Under the pieces are notes generated by a model, which did no database searches, was not told the origin of the DNA, and worked only from the letters and a program-made list of their open reading frames with translations. Positions 7,238 through 14,496 of a DNA stretch of 21,822 bases are shown here, one piece after another. Source of the DNA: Candidatus Woesearchaeota archaeon. Lineage in GTDB: Archaea > Nanobdellota > Nanobdellia > Woesearchaeales > GCA-2686295. A program made the position numbers and the translations under genes. The first letter of the stretch is position 1; each line of letters opens with the position of its first letter. The stretch is from NCBI GenBank assembly GCA_002686295.1, contig NZBB01000026.1, forward strand, positions 1 through 21,822, given 5' to 3'.

Positions 7238-8218
7238 TTAAACTTTCTGTTTACTAACCTTTCTCTTATCTTTTTCAAGTCTTTTTAGTAATTGTGTTTT
7301 TGATAACAGAATATTTTTAGCACCATAATTAGCAATAACTGATTCAGCATTTATACTCGCCATACGTAAGCAATCAGTAATTTTCTTTCCAATTAATAGA
7401 CCTGATATGAATGTTGAAGCGAAAGCGTCTCCTGCACCGGTTGTCTCAACAATTTTTCTGTTTTTTAAAGGTCTTATATTGTATAAAAATATTCCATCAT
7501 AGCAAAATGCGCCTCTTGAACCATCAGTAATAACAACTAATAGCATGGAAGGAAGTTTAAGTCTAGCAATTAAGTCTTTTATACTGCCTTTTCCAACAAT
7601 TAATTCTGCCTCTTCCTTGTTTAATATAAGAACATCAGTATTTTGCAGAATTATTTTCAAATAAGAAAATCCTTTAGTAGCCAAATAAGATGAAGGATTG
7701 AATGCAACTTTTATACCTGAATTTTTTGAATACTCTGCTAATCTCTTCAAAGTTTCAAAACTTTTTCCAAGCATGCTTCCAAAGTAAAACCACTTTGTTT
7801 TCAACTTATCAAGTTTTATTTCTTTGAAATCAAGATTATCATTACATCCTTTATAAGTGAGAATTGTTCTGTCTTCTTTAATTGAATCTAATATTATTGA
7901 ATAACCTGAAATATTGCCAAGAACACCAAGAAAATCAACTTTTTCATCCTTCAAAAGTTTAAATATTCTTAGTCCATTTTCATCTTTACCAATCTTTCCA
8001 AGATAACCTGTTTTGAAGTTAAGTCTTGAAAAACACACACTAGTGTTTGTGCCACTGCCACCAGTCATGAATTCTAATTTTTTAATAAGAATCTTAGAAC
8101 CAACAGGATATGCAAGTAACTCTTCGGAAACACCCATCCCTTTAATTTCAATCAATTCAGAATCAGATTTTGCAAATACATCAACAGTATTTGAACCAAT
8201 AGTTATTATGTCAAACAT
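7238..8218 (-). CDS. PfkB-family sugar kinase
   Basis: Ribokinase/PfkB-fold carbohydrate kinase of 326 residues. It opens with FDIITIGSNTVDVFA, has the substrate-loop GGSGTN at 53-58, VITDGSRGA at 229-237, and the C-terminal PfkB signature with the anion hole and catalytic base TTGAGDAF (259-266). The family phosphorylates sugars such as fructose, fructose 6-phosphate, ribose or nucleosides; the substrate cannot be read from the sequence. Co-transcription with an FBP aldolase 45 bases downstream suggests a hexose or hexose-phosphate substrate. Start ATG 8218 is supported by GAGGTG at 8223-8228, four bases upstream. A TTG at 8245 would add nine residues and bury that site. Confidence 0.88.
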   Translation of the reverse strand: MFDIITIGSNTVDVFAKSDSELIEIKGMGVSEELLAYPVGSKILIKKLEFMTGGSGTNTSVCFSRLNFKTGYLGKIGKDENGLRIFKLLKDEKVDFLGVLGNISGYSIILDSIKEDRTILTYKGCNDNLDFKEIKLDKLKTKWFYFGSMLGKSFETLKRLAEYSKNSGIKVAFNPSSYLATKGFSYLKIILQNTDVLILNKEEAELIVGKGSIKDLIARLKLPSMLLVVITDGSRGAFCYDGIFLYNIRPLKNRKIVETTGAGDAFASTFISGLLIGKKITDCLRMASINAESVIANYGAKNILLSKTQLLKRLEKDKRKVSKQKV

Positions 8219-8222
8219 TAAG

Positions 8223-8267
8223 CACCTCTTTTTTCTGAAAAACAATTTTTGATTAATAATATAAATA
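8223..8267 (-). promoter_or_regulatory. Promoter and ribosome binding site of the pfkB-fba unit
   Basis: Reading leftward, ATTTATATTA (8258-8267) is a TATA box; 25 bases on gives a start near 8236 and a leader of about 18 bases, which contains GAGGTG (8223-8228) four bases before the ATG. This unit therefore uses a short leader with a ribosome binding site, unlike the leaderless genes nearby. Confidence 0.6.
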
Positions 8268-8303
8268 TTTAATTGATGCAGTGACTTTAATCATATTTAT
8301 ATC

Positions 8304-8897
8304 TTATGATGGAACTCCCTTTTCACCCCTGAATTGTTTTGGCTCTTTTATAGGAGTTTTTAGTTTCAAAAATTTCTTTAATTCACGATTAAACTCATAA
8401 CATTTCTTATAGAGTTCTAATTTGTGTGCTTCCCAATATGGTTTATAAATTCTATCTCTGAAAAATTCATCAAATAATTTCAAGAAGCGATTTTTTCTCC
8501 ATTTATTTCCATAATCAAGTTGTAGCCAAGCTTCACAAAAAATAATTAAATCGCCTTTCCAAGTTTTATACTTTTTGTCTTTGTACATAACTTCTGCAGT
8601 ATTCATATTAATTCCTAAATAGTCAATTTTTAATAAATACCTCACATAAGAATTATTTTGAGGAATTTGTTGCAGACGCCACCAAATCCGATATTCTTTT
8701 CCTCCATGTGGAAGTATTTTTTCATTGTAGAAATACTCCCAATTTTCTCCTCCTTCTGGATCTTCCCATCCTTTCTCAACTAAGAATTCATGTGCTAATT
8801 TGTAAAGATTTTTGAAATGATAAATATCTTCATATTCAAGTTCCCATTTAGCAACTAATATATCTCTAGTGTCTCCAAGCCTGAAAAGTTTAGCCAT
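8304..8897 (-). CDS. Uncharacterised conserved-looking soluble protein, 197 residues
   Basis: I do not recognise this family. The protein is soluble, with no membrane segment or signal peptide, and unusually rich in Trp, Tyr and Lys: nine or so tryptophans, with clusters such as ENWEYFYNEK (50-60), EYRIWWRLQQ (68-77) and a Leu/Trp/Tyr helix EAWLQLDYGNKW (about 122-134). The middle seems to alternate beta strands (YLLKIDYLGINM, TAEVMYKDKKY), and the C-terminal third is helical and basic. Overall it could be a compact alpha/beta fold. It starts at ATG 8897 with a TATA box (8919-8928) about 26 bases upstream and no ribosome binding site. It lies between a PfkB kinase and a PHP phosphoesterase, all reading left but from separate promoters. 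Confidence 0.75.
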   Translation of the reverse strand: MAKLFRLGDTRDILVAKWELEYEDIYHFKNLYKLAHEFLVEKGWEDPEGGENWEYFYNEKILPHGGKEYRIWWRLQQIPQNNSYVRYLLKIDYLGINMNTAEVMYKDKKYKTWKGDLIIFCEAWLQLDYGNKWRKNRFLKLFDEFFRDRIYKPYWEAHKLELYKKCYEFNRELKKFLKLKTPIKEPKQFRGEKGVPS

Positions 8898-8918
8898 AGA
8901 TTGAAATCTGTTGATGAA

Positions 8919-8928
8919 ATATATAAAT
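8919..8928 (-). promoter_or_regulatory. TATA box of the 197-residue orphan gene
   Basis: Leftward TTTATATAT-type box centred about 26 bases before ATG 8897. It lies immediately beyond the stop codon of the PHP gene (8933), so the orphan appears to have its own leaderless transcript. Confidence 0.6.
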
Positions 8929-8932
8929 ATTG

Positions 8933-9595
8933 CTATTCAGACTTCATAATTATCCTAAAAATTCTCCAAAAGAAATACTTTAAAGAAATAGGTTTGGTTT
9001 TCAAAATAACATTTCCTTTCTTAATTGCTTTGAAGATAGAGTCAATACTTTTTTTAGAATCTATCAAAGAATAAGTCATTTCTATCTGTTTTAAATAATG
9101 TGTATCAGAGTTTCCAATCAAGGTTAGTTTATGCTTTTTTGCAATTTTAACGGCCATTTTATTAAGATTAAAGAATGAAAGGTAGAAATGAGAGTATTCA
9201 ATAGCGTCAAAAACATCTATGTTTTCTAATAATTTTTTTCCAAGGCAATTGCTTCTTTTAAAAAAAGGATGTGGTGCAATAACAAGAATATTTTTTTTCT
9301 TTTTAAAAATCCTTAAATCATCAAAAGTTTTTATTTTTTCAATATCTGATTGGGAAACATTGTAAAGAAGAACCTCTTTTCCCTCAATATATCTCTCAAC
9401 GCCAGATATTAATAATATGCCTTTTTTTTTTGCATAATCAGATAGTTCTTTGTAAAAAAAAACATCTCTATGAAATGTGAAAGCTAAAACTTCAAATTCA
9501 AGTTTTGCAGCATATTCAATAAGATCTTTAGCAGTATATCCAAGTTTGTGAAAAGCATCTTCTCCAGAATGCAAATGAAGGTCTGTTTTTAACAT
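8933..9595 (-). CDS. PHP-domain metal-dependent phosphoesterase
   Basis: A 220-residue PHP-superfamily hydrolase. The metal-ligand motifs appear in canonical order: HLH at 7-9 in DLHLHSGED, His42 in TFHRD, Glu67 in SGVE, His109 in APHPF, His136 in EYSHF, and Asp164/His166 in GNSDTHY. These build the di- or trinuclear metal site used to hydrolyse phosphoesters; the substrate may be a nucleotide or sugar phosphate but is not indicated. The length is that of a stand-alone PHP protein, not a polymerase-linked domain. The C-terminus is basic and aromatic (KYFFWRIFRIIMK), which might touch a membrane or nucleic acid. Start ATG 9595 lies about 28 bases from a TATA box shared with the divergent AbrB-like gene. 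Confidence 0.85.
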   Translation of the reverse strand: MLKTDLHLHSGEDAFHKLGYTAKDLIEYAAKLEFEVLAFTFHRDVFFYKELSDYAKKKGILLISGVERYIEGKEVLLYNVSQSDIEKIKTFDDLRIFKKKKNILVIAPHPFFKRSNCLGKKLLENIDVFDAIEYSHFYLSFFNLNKMAVKIAKKHKLTLIGNSDTHYLKQIEMTYSLIDSKKSIDSIFKAIKKGNVILKTKPISLKYFFWRIFRIIMKSE

Positions 9596-9618
9596 TTTAT
9601 AATTGTTTTGAGTTAAGA

Positions 9619-9628
9619 TTTATATACT
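9619..9628. promoter_or_regulatory. Shared bidirectional TATA box, PHP gene / AbrB-like gene
   Basis: One box, TTTATATACT on the plus strand and AGTATATAAA on the minus, is centred near 9623. The rightward ATG (9649) is 26 bases away and the leftward ATG (9595) 28 bases away. No other TATA-like box fits either gene in the 53-base gap, and neither has a ribosome binding site, so both appear to be leaderless from one box. Confidence 0.65.
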
Positions 9629-9648
9629 TTTCTTGATTTCTCTATTTA

Positions 9649-9924
9649 ATGAAAGAAAATATTTCATTAGAATGTTTACTAAGAATAAATGATGACAAAG
9701 GACGAGTAAACATACCATCAAATGTAAGACATTATTTAGAACTAGAAGAAAATTCTCGTATAAAATTAACTTATTTGAAAGTTGATAAAGAAAAACCATT
9801 GCTTCCATTTGAAGAAACTAGTCATCTTGACAAACAGTATAGATTTCAAACAACTGCCAATACAAGAAATTATTTAGAGTTGGAAAAAGGATTTTATTTT
9901 AAAGCTCTTCTTGAAAAGTTTTAA
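9649..9924 (+). CDS. Divergent AbrB/SpoVT-like small protein with two half-repeats
   Basis: A 91-residue protein. Residues 14-36 (DDKGRVNIPSNVRHYLELEE) match the swapped-hairpin DNA-binding core of AbrB/MazE-type proteins (typically DDKGRVTIPKEVREKLGL). A second weaker copy follows at about 60-80: DKQYRFQTTANTRNYLELEK. The shared RxYLELE and the D-K-x-R start suggest an internal duplication, so one chain could form the pair of hairpins that AbrB proteins normally make by dimerising. Such proteins bind DNA as regulators or antitoxins; no toxin gene is next to it. It is transcribed divergently from the PHP gene and ends two bases from the convergent topoisomerase VI A gene. Confidence 0.65.
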   Translation: MKENISLECLLRINDDKGRVNIPSNVRHYLELEENSRIKLTYLKVDKEKPLLPFEETSHLDKQYRFQTTANTRNYLELEKGFYFKALLEKF

Positions 9925-9926
9925 CT

Positions 9927-11009
9927 TTAATCCAACCAAGTATCTTGTTTTTTTATTTTATTAGGCAGATAGTCAGAAATAACAAAGTTTAATCCATGTT
10001 TTGCAAGTGCTTGTTGCTCTGCTCTTACTTTCATATGCATTAATTGCTTTAATGCAATCTGCCATTTCTTGTGATATTTTACAAAAGGATCATTTTTTAT
10101 TCCATCTTTAATTCTCTTTATATCGACCTCTTTTAATGGGTATGAAGGTAATTTATAATCAATTATATCTTGAGGAGTTATGCCTATGAATTTTGCTTTT
10201 GGAACACAAAAATACTTGTTTATATGGGCTGCATTTCCACTACCAACTTTTAAAGTTCTGTAAATGTTCAAAAAACCATAAGGATCGCCATCTGTAAAGA
10301 CAAGCACAGGAAGTTTCATATTATCGCTTAAACGTCTTATGAAACGTCTACAAGCTCTTGTTGGTACACCGCCCATGCTTATCAAAATGCAATTAGCTTT
10401 TTTCCAATAATTATGTTTTACAAGTCTTTGAAACATACCTGCTGTTTCAATAGCAAGTATGAATTTAGCTTTTGTTTCGAACTTTAACTCTTCAACATTT
10501 GATGGGATTGAGTAAGAACCACTGCCAAACTTTGTACAATCAATTCTTACATCTTTTCCTGTATCTTGGTTTTTATCAATAACAACTAATTTTCCGGCTA
10601 TTTCGCCACCTTTTTCTTCAGGAGTAAATCCTAATTGTTCCCTATTTACTTCAAACATTGCTTCAATATCATCCATTACAGTATCTGATTCTGGTTGTTC
10701 TTTGAAGCGAGCGTTTCCCCAGTTCTTGCTAACATAATAAGCTTCTCTCTTTGTAGCTATATCATCACTCTTAACTAATTTTTTTGATAAGGACATCATC
10801 TTTAACATTTGAGCAAAAGTTTTAACTGTTGACGCAGTCAATGTACGAGTTTTAGTCTTTCCATTTAACTCAAAAAATCCATCTTCAGGATTATATTTAA
10901 CATTAGAGAGGGATCTTATAGGTGTTTCTAAACTCGGTTTTTTTTTTTGTTTAATATTATCATAAATATTTTTTGCTTCTGAAATAATTTTATTCACAAC
11001 ATTATTCAT
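9927..11009 (-). CDS. top6A: DNA topoisomerase VI subunit A
   Basis: Spo11-like DNA-cleaving subunit of the A2B2 type IIB topoisomerase that relaxes and decatenates archaeal chromosomes. The winged-helix 5Y-CAP domain carries KREAYYVS, where the second tyrosine (about residue 92) is the DNA-linking nucleophile. The Toprim domain carries AIET (Glu about 188) and TDGDPYG (about 239-245), the metal-binding acids. The 360-residue length is normal. Two starts lie close together, at 11015 and 11009. ATG 11009 is preferred because GAGG (11016-11019) is six bases upstream, whereas it abuts the other. The gene overlaps the end of subunit B by a few bases, so the two are co-translated. Confidence 0.96.
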   Translation of the reverse strand: MNNVVNKIISEAKNIYDNIKQKKKPSLETPIRSLSNVKYNPEDGFFELNGKTKTRTLTASTVKTFAQMLKMMSLSKKLVKSDDIATKREAYYVSKNWGNARFKEQPESDTVMDDIEAMFEVNREQLGFTPEEKGGEIAGKLVVIDKNQDTGKDVRIDCTKFGSGSYSIPSNVEELKFETKAKFILAIETAGMFQRLVKHNYWKKANCILISMGGVPTRACRRFIRRLSDNMKLPVLVFTDGDPYGFLNIYRTLKVGSGNAAHINKYFCVPKAKFIGITPQDIIDYKLPSYPLKEVDIKRIKDGIKNDPFVKYHKKWQIALKQLMHMKVRAEQQALAKHGLNFVISDYLPNKIKKQDTWLD

Positions 11010-12732
11010 TTTCATCCTCTTTGCCTATACTATTAAATTCTTTGTCATATTCAAGATTCTTTTTTTCATCAAATTCAACATTTTCGATTTCTCCTCGATG
11101 TTTTTCTAGTAATTCTTCTAATATTTCAATGATGTTTTTCTCTTCAATATCTGTAAATAGTAATAATTCTTTTAAAGCTTCGGTAACAGAAGGAATATAT
11201 TTTTCAATGTAACTTCTTTTTTTAAGTTCATCCTTCACTCTTCTTTTTTTTGAAACATATCTTGACAAATTTCTGCCAAGTTCTTGTAATGCTAATTTTA
11301 TCTCCTTTATTATCTCAGGATAATGAGCTATTGCTTCCTTGGCTTCGCTAGTAAAAGGAACCCATACAGAAGCTATATGAAGTAATATGACACAAGGTCC
11401 TTGTGGTATGTTATTGCTTGATTGTTGTAAACCATAAGGGCGCCATGAAGTTTTACTAATACTTTTAGTTATTGCACATGCACTTTGTTGGTACAGCAAA
11501 GGAACTTTATTGGCAAATCTTAAAATCTTAATTGAGCCTTCTGAGGATAGCAGACCACCATATGCCAGTGCTGCTTCAATAACAAAAGGGTTGCCTCTAT
11601 AAACAGATGGAGGTCTAGTAACGCTTGTGTAGAATTCAGCATTAACTTCTTTTTTTAAACCTTTCTCTAATAAACTAGAACTTATAGGACTTATGCAGTT
11701 GCTTGGTGGATTCATTATCTTTGTGCTTCTAATTGCTTCAATCAATTTCTCAGCGTTATCTCTTTGAATTCTTGAAGGTTTATTTTTAGAAGGAATGAAT
11801 GCTTTTTCTAATATTTCATTTGCTGTTTTACTTCCTACTCTTGAAAATTCTTTTTGTAAAAATAATTTCATGTTTTTCTCTTTAGTCCATGAAAGCATTT
11901 TCATCAATATTCCAAGTTCAATACCGTATGGGTGTGGTTTTATCTCAGATGTTTGATTTGGTAGTTCTTCACTGGCTCTTGGAAAAATTATTTGTTCTCC
12001 TTTAGGATTGACATATATGATTGTTGTATGTGGGTTTATGATTGCTGTTTGCTTTAAATATTCATCAACAGACTGATGACCTTTCAAATAAGACCCTTCT
12101 AAGTCTAACTCTATTTTTGTGCCATGGTCCTTACTCCAAACCCTTTCTTCGTCTTTCTTTATTTCTGGTTTGTTTTTTTGGGTATTTATTGCTAGTTCAT
12201 AATAATGAGCAGGATGAGTAGAACCTATTTTACTGGTTATTCTTGCATATCTTCCTGTAGTTAATTGACCATACATTACACTTGCAGATATTCCAATTCC
12301 TTGTTGTCCACGGTTTTGTTTTAAAGTGTGAAATTTAGAACCATAAAGTAATTTTGCAAAAATCTTAGGTATTTGTTTCTTAACAATGCCTGGACCATTA
12401 TCCTCTATAGAAATTCTAAACCTATCATTACTCATTTCTGTTAATACAATTTCAAGCTCTGGCAAAATACTTGCTTCATCACAAGCATCAAGTGAATTAT
12501 CAACTGCTTCTTTCACAGTAGTTAATAATGCTTTTCGTTTATTGTCAAATCCTAGTAAATGCCTATTTTTTTCAAAAAATTCTGCTATGGAAATATCTCT
12601 TTGTTTTTTTGCTAAATCATGTGCATTAACATTATTTTTTTTAAATTTAGATTCAATCTTTTTCTCTTCTTTTTGTTTGTTAAAAGAATTCAAGTTGATA
12701 GTTGACTCTGTCATAACTCGAGTGTTTTTCAT
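11002..12732 (-). CDS. top6B: DNA topoisomerase VI subunit B
   Basis: GHKL-type ATPase subunit of topoisomerase VI. ATP-site motifs are intact: N-box KEAVDNSLDA (74-83, with the catalytic Glu75), DNGPGI (111-116) and the glycine-rich QQGIGIS (143-149). Helix-two-turns-helix and transducer regions follow, and the C-terminus is Lys/Glu-rich. The 576 residues fit the family range. The chosen start is ATG 12732; a second ATG at 12714 (residue 7) also precedes the conserved region, so the exact start is uncertain. A TATTTAAATA palindrome at 12771-12780 lies about 43 bases upstream, implying a short leader. The subunit A gene follows with a small overlap. Confidence 0.95.
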   Translation of the reverse strand: MKNTRVMTESTINLNSFNKQKEEKKIESKFKKNNVNAHDLAKKQRDISIAEFFEKNRHLLGFDNKRKALLTTVKEAVDNSLDACDEASILPELEIVLTEMSNDRFRISIEDNGPGIVKKQIPKIFAKLLYGSKFHTLKQNRGQQGIGISASVMYGQLTTGRYARITSKIGSTHPAHYYELAINTQKNKPEIKKDEERVWSKDHGTKIELDLEGSYLKGHQSVDEYLKQTAIINPHTTIIYVNPKGEQIIFPRASEELPNQTSEIKPHPYGIELGILMKMLSWTKEKNMKLFLQKEFSRVGSKTANEILEKAFIPSKNKPSRIQRDNAEKLIEAIRSTKIMNPPSNCISPISSSLLEKGLKKEVNAEFYTSVTRPPSVYRGNPFVIEAALAYGGLLSSEGSIKILRFANKVPLLYQQSACAITKSISKTSWRPYGLQQSSNNIPQGPCVILLHIASVWVPFTSEAKEAIAHYPEIIKEIKLALQELGRNLSRYVSKKRRVKDELKKRSYIEKYIPSVTEALKELLLFTDIEEKNIIEILEELLEKHRGEIENVEFDEKKNLEYDKEFNSIGKEDENE

Positions 12733-12770
12733 ATGTTTAATAAAACTTTCTACTCTTTGTTAGTTAGAAA

Positions 12771-12780
12771 TATTTAAATA
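12771..12780. promoter_or_regulatory. Symmetric TATA box between top6B and membrane-protein gene
   Basis: TATTTAAATA is a perfect palindrome centred about 27 bases before the rightward ATG (12803), the right place for a leaderless start. For top6B (ATG 12732) it is about 43 bases away, which would leave a leader near 17 bases without a ribosome binding site. No better box for top6B is seen. Confidence 0.5.
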
Positions 12781-12802
12781 GTTTTTCTACATAAAAATTT
12801 TT

Positions 12803-13255
12803 ATGCCTTATTCAGAACTTGTTAAATTCATAAAAGAACAGTTATTTCAGGGGAGAGATCCAAGAACTATAAGAGAGTATCTTTTAAGAAGAGAAGTAGA
12901 TCAAGGATTTGTAGATGCTGCTTTCGATAAAGTTTTTAAAACAAAAACTAAGAAAGAACCCAAAACTTCTATTGAGAAATTCACTATAACAGGTATTTTT
13001 TTAATGTTATTCTTCTTAATTGTAGCTGCTGTGACTTTGTATACTCAAATAACTCCAAAAACTATTGTTTCTGAACAAATTCAAGAAATAACTTTTTCTG
13101 AAACAACTATTTGTAATTATGAGTCTTCAGAAGCAAAGTATAATTGTTATTCTGTATATTTTGAAAGCAATGATATTAATTGTTATGATATAAAAGAAGA
13201 AAATGAAAGAGATTTTTGTTATAGAGCACAAGATTTCTATGCTTTAAATGTTTAA
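12803..13255 (+). CDS. Single-pass membrane protein with N-terminal helical domain and four outer cysteines
   Basis: Not a recognised family. Residues 1-46 look like a small three-helix domain (ELVKFIKEQLFQGRDPRTIR, then a second and third helix ending DAAFDKVF), similar in style to the cytoplasmic helical modules found on many archaeal membrane proteins. A basic stretch precedes one transmembrane helix at about 60-82. The ~65 residues beyond it, presumably outside the cell, hold four cysteines at 104, 115, 127 and 139, spaced 10-11 apart, suggesting two disulfides. The gene is leaderless from the box at 12771-12780. It lies on the strand opposite to both neighbours, between top6B and the KH protein, and its stop overlaps the KH gene stop by four bases. 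Confidence 0.75.
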   Translation: MPYSELVKFIKEQLFQGRDPRTIREYLLRREVDQGFVDAAFDKVFKTKTKKEPKTSIEKFTITGIFLMLFFLIVAAVTLYTQITPKTIVSEQIQEITFSETTICNYESSEAKYNCYSVYFESNDINCYDIKEENERDFCYRAQDFYALNV

Positions 13256-13791
13256 ATCTTAGTCATTTCTTGCATTTTCATTTGTCTTCTGAAAGATTCA
13301 AGTTTTTTATAAACAGATGAATGGGTTGCACCATCAAGCAACATTTCAACAGAGTTTCTAGCTATGCCAACATTCTCAGAACGTCCAATTATTGAAATAG
13401 TTTTTCCATATATCGATATATTTGTCTCTGTTAGTTTCTCAATTATTTCACGTGATTTTCCTTTTTTTCCAATAACTCTTCCTCGAACTCTTTCAAGTTG
13501 TTTTTTTTTATCAGAAAAATCGTTAAGAGATATTATTTCCATCGAATAATCTTGTTTCAAAAGTTGTTTTGCTACTTCTGGACTAAAACCTCTGCCAATG
13601 GCTTTAATCATTTCTTTTGAAAAGAATAGTTTAACAGCGTCTTTTCCTTTAACAGATATAACGCCTTCTTTAGAATCAACGTTTATGTTTGTGTTAGAAT
13701 ATTCTTCAAGTTCTTTTTTTGTTTTTCCATTTTTTCCTATAACAACTGCTATTCTGTTTTTAGGAATTCTTAGTTCATGCACGTATTCCAT
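13252..13791 (-). CDS. Two-KH-domain RNA-binding protein, Dim2/Pno1-like
   Basis: Archaeal relative of the eukaryotic small-subunit assembly factor Pno1/Dim2. Two KH domains are visible: the first with VVIGKNGKTKKELEE (GKNG at 19-22), the second with VIGKKGKSREIIEKL (GKKG at 108-111). Both GxxG loops are intact, so both could bind RNA. The C-terminus has DGATHSSVYKKLE, typical of this family, and a basic tail. At 179 residues it has the usual length. It probably binds 16S rRNA near the 3' end. RIO1, another 40S/30S maturation factor, is directly upstream (24-base gap), the conserved archaeal pairing. A TTTTTATAAAC box at 13817-13827, inside the RIO1 end, could give it its own message. Confidence 0.92.
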   Translation of the reverse strand: MEYVHELRIPKNRIAVVIGKNGKTKKELEEYSNTNINVDSKEGVISVKGKDAVKLFFSKEMIKAIGRGFSPEVAKQLLKQDYSMEIISLNDFSDKKKQLERVRGRVIGKKGKSREIIEKLTETNISIYGKTISIIGRSENVGIARNSVEMLLDGATHSSVYKKLESFRRQMKMQEMTKI

Positions 13792-13815
13792 TGCTTTTTT
13801 TAGAAAAAGAATTGT

Positions 13816-14463
13816 TTATAAAAACTTTTTGAAGAATCGGTTAATATTTTTCAAGTCGCGAATATCTAATTCTTCAGCATTTGGAGCTTTAGAAAGTGTT
13901 GCTTGAGAAAAATCTATGAATATTGGTTCATCTTCATGGTTTAGTATATTAAATTCTGATAAGTCGCCATGTATCAATCCTTTTTTTCTTAGTTTTTTCA
14001 TATTGTCAATTATTTTTTCATAGAACTTTTTTGGATTTGTCGGTTTATGGTCTTTAAGCATTGGTGCAGGTTTTCCAATCATTTCCATTAATAGGATATT
14101 ATTCTTAAATGTGATAGGTGTTGGAACTCTTATAGTTTCTCTTGCAATCATCAAGTTTTTGAACTCTCTTTGAGTCCAATTAAATATTATATCTCTTCTA
14201 TTTCTCTTAATTTTTTTATATCTCGGATCTGCCGAAATATATTGGTACATCTTGTTGAAATTACAGTTTTCAAGACGATAAATCTTGATAATTATATCTC
14301 CTTTTTTTGAACTGGCTGAGAATATATTTGCTTCTTTTCCAATAAATATTGGGCTTATGAGTTCTTCAAAGTGTCCTTCAGAACTAAGTTTAAATAATGT
14401 TCTAAGAGAAAATTCTGAAAATACGTTTTTGTAGACTTTCCATTCGTCTTTATTTTTTTTCAT
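13816..14463 (-). CDS. rio1: RIO1-type serine protein kinase/ATPase
   Basis: Atypical kinase that in archaea and eukaryotes acts in late small-subunit ribosome maturation. Features in order: a short N-terminal helical part, a phosphate loop-like IGKEANIF (41-48; the family usually has STGKEA), the ATP-positioning lysine in IIIKIYR (Lys60), catalytic loop HGDLSEFN (165-172, Asp167) and metal-binding IDFSQ (183-187, Asp184). The DLSEFN and IDFSQ motifs and the Rio1-type insertion around MYQYISADPR place it in RIO1 rather than RIO2, and no winged helix precedes it. At 215 residues it is toward the short end of the family. ATG 14463 has a TTTTTATATAAT box about 24 bases upstream (14482-14493). 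Confidence 0.94.
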   Translation of the reverse strand: MKKNKDEWKVYKNVFSEFSLRTLFKLSSEGHFEELISPIFIGKEANIFSASSKKGDIIIKIYRLENCNFNKMYQYISADPRYKKIKRNRRDIIFNWTQREFKNLMIARETIRVPTPITFKNNILLMEMIGKPAPMLKDHKPTNPKKFYEKIIDNMKKLRKKGLIHGDLSEFNILNHEDEPIFIDFSQATLSKAPNAEELDIRDLKNINRFFKKFL

Positions 14464-14481
14464 AAAAAAATAAAATAAATT

Positions 14482-14493
14482 ATTATATAAAAA
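14482..14493 (-). promoter_or_regulatory. TATA box of rio1
   Basis: Leftward TTTTTATATAAT centred about 24 bases before the rio1 ATG (14463), in the 33-base gap after the dnaG stop. It supports leaderless transcription of rio1, probably running on into the KH gene. Confidence 0.6.
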
Positions 14494-14496
14494 AGT

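Noticed and set aside
8218..8245. TTG start at 8245 for the PfkB kinase
   Set aside because: It would begin upstream of the ribosome binding site and add a lysine-rich stretch not typical of the family, which starts right at FDIITIG.
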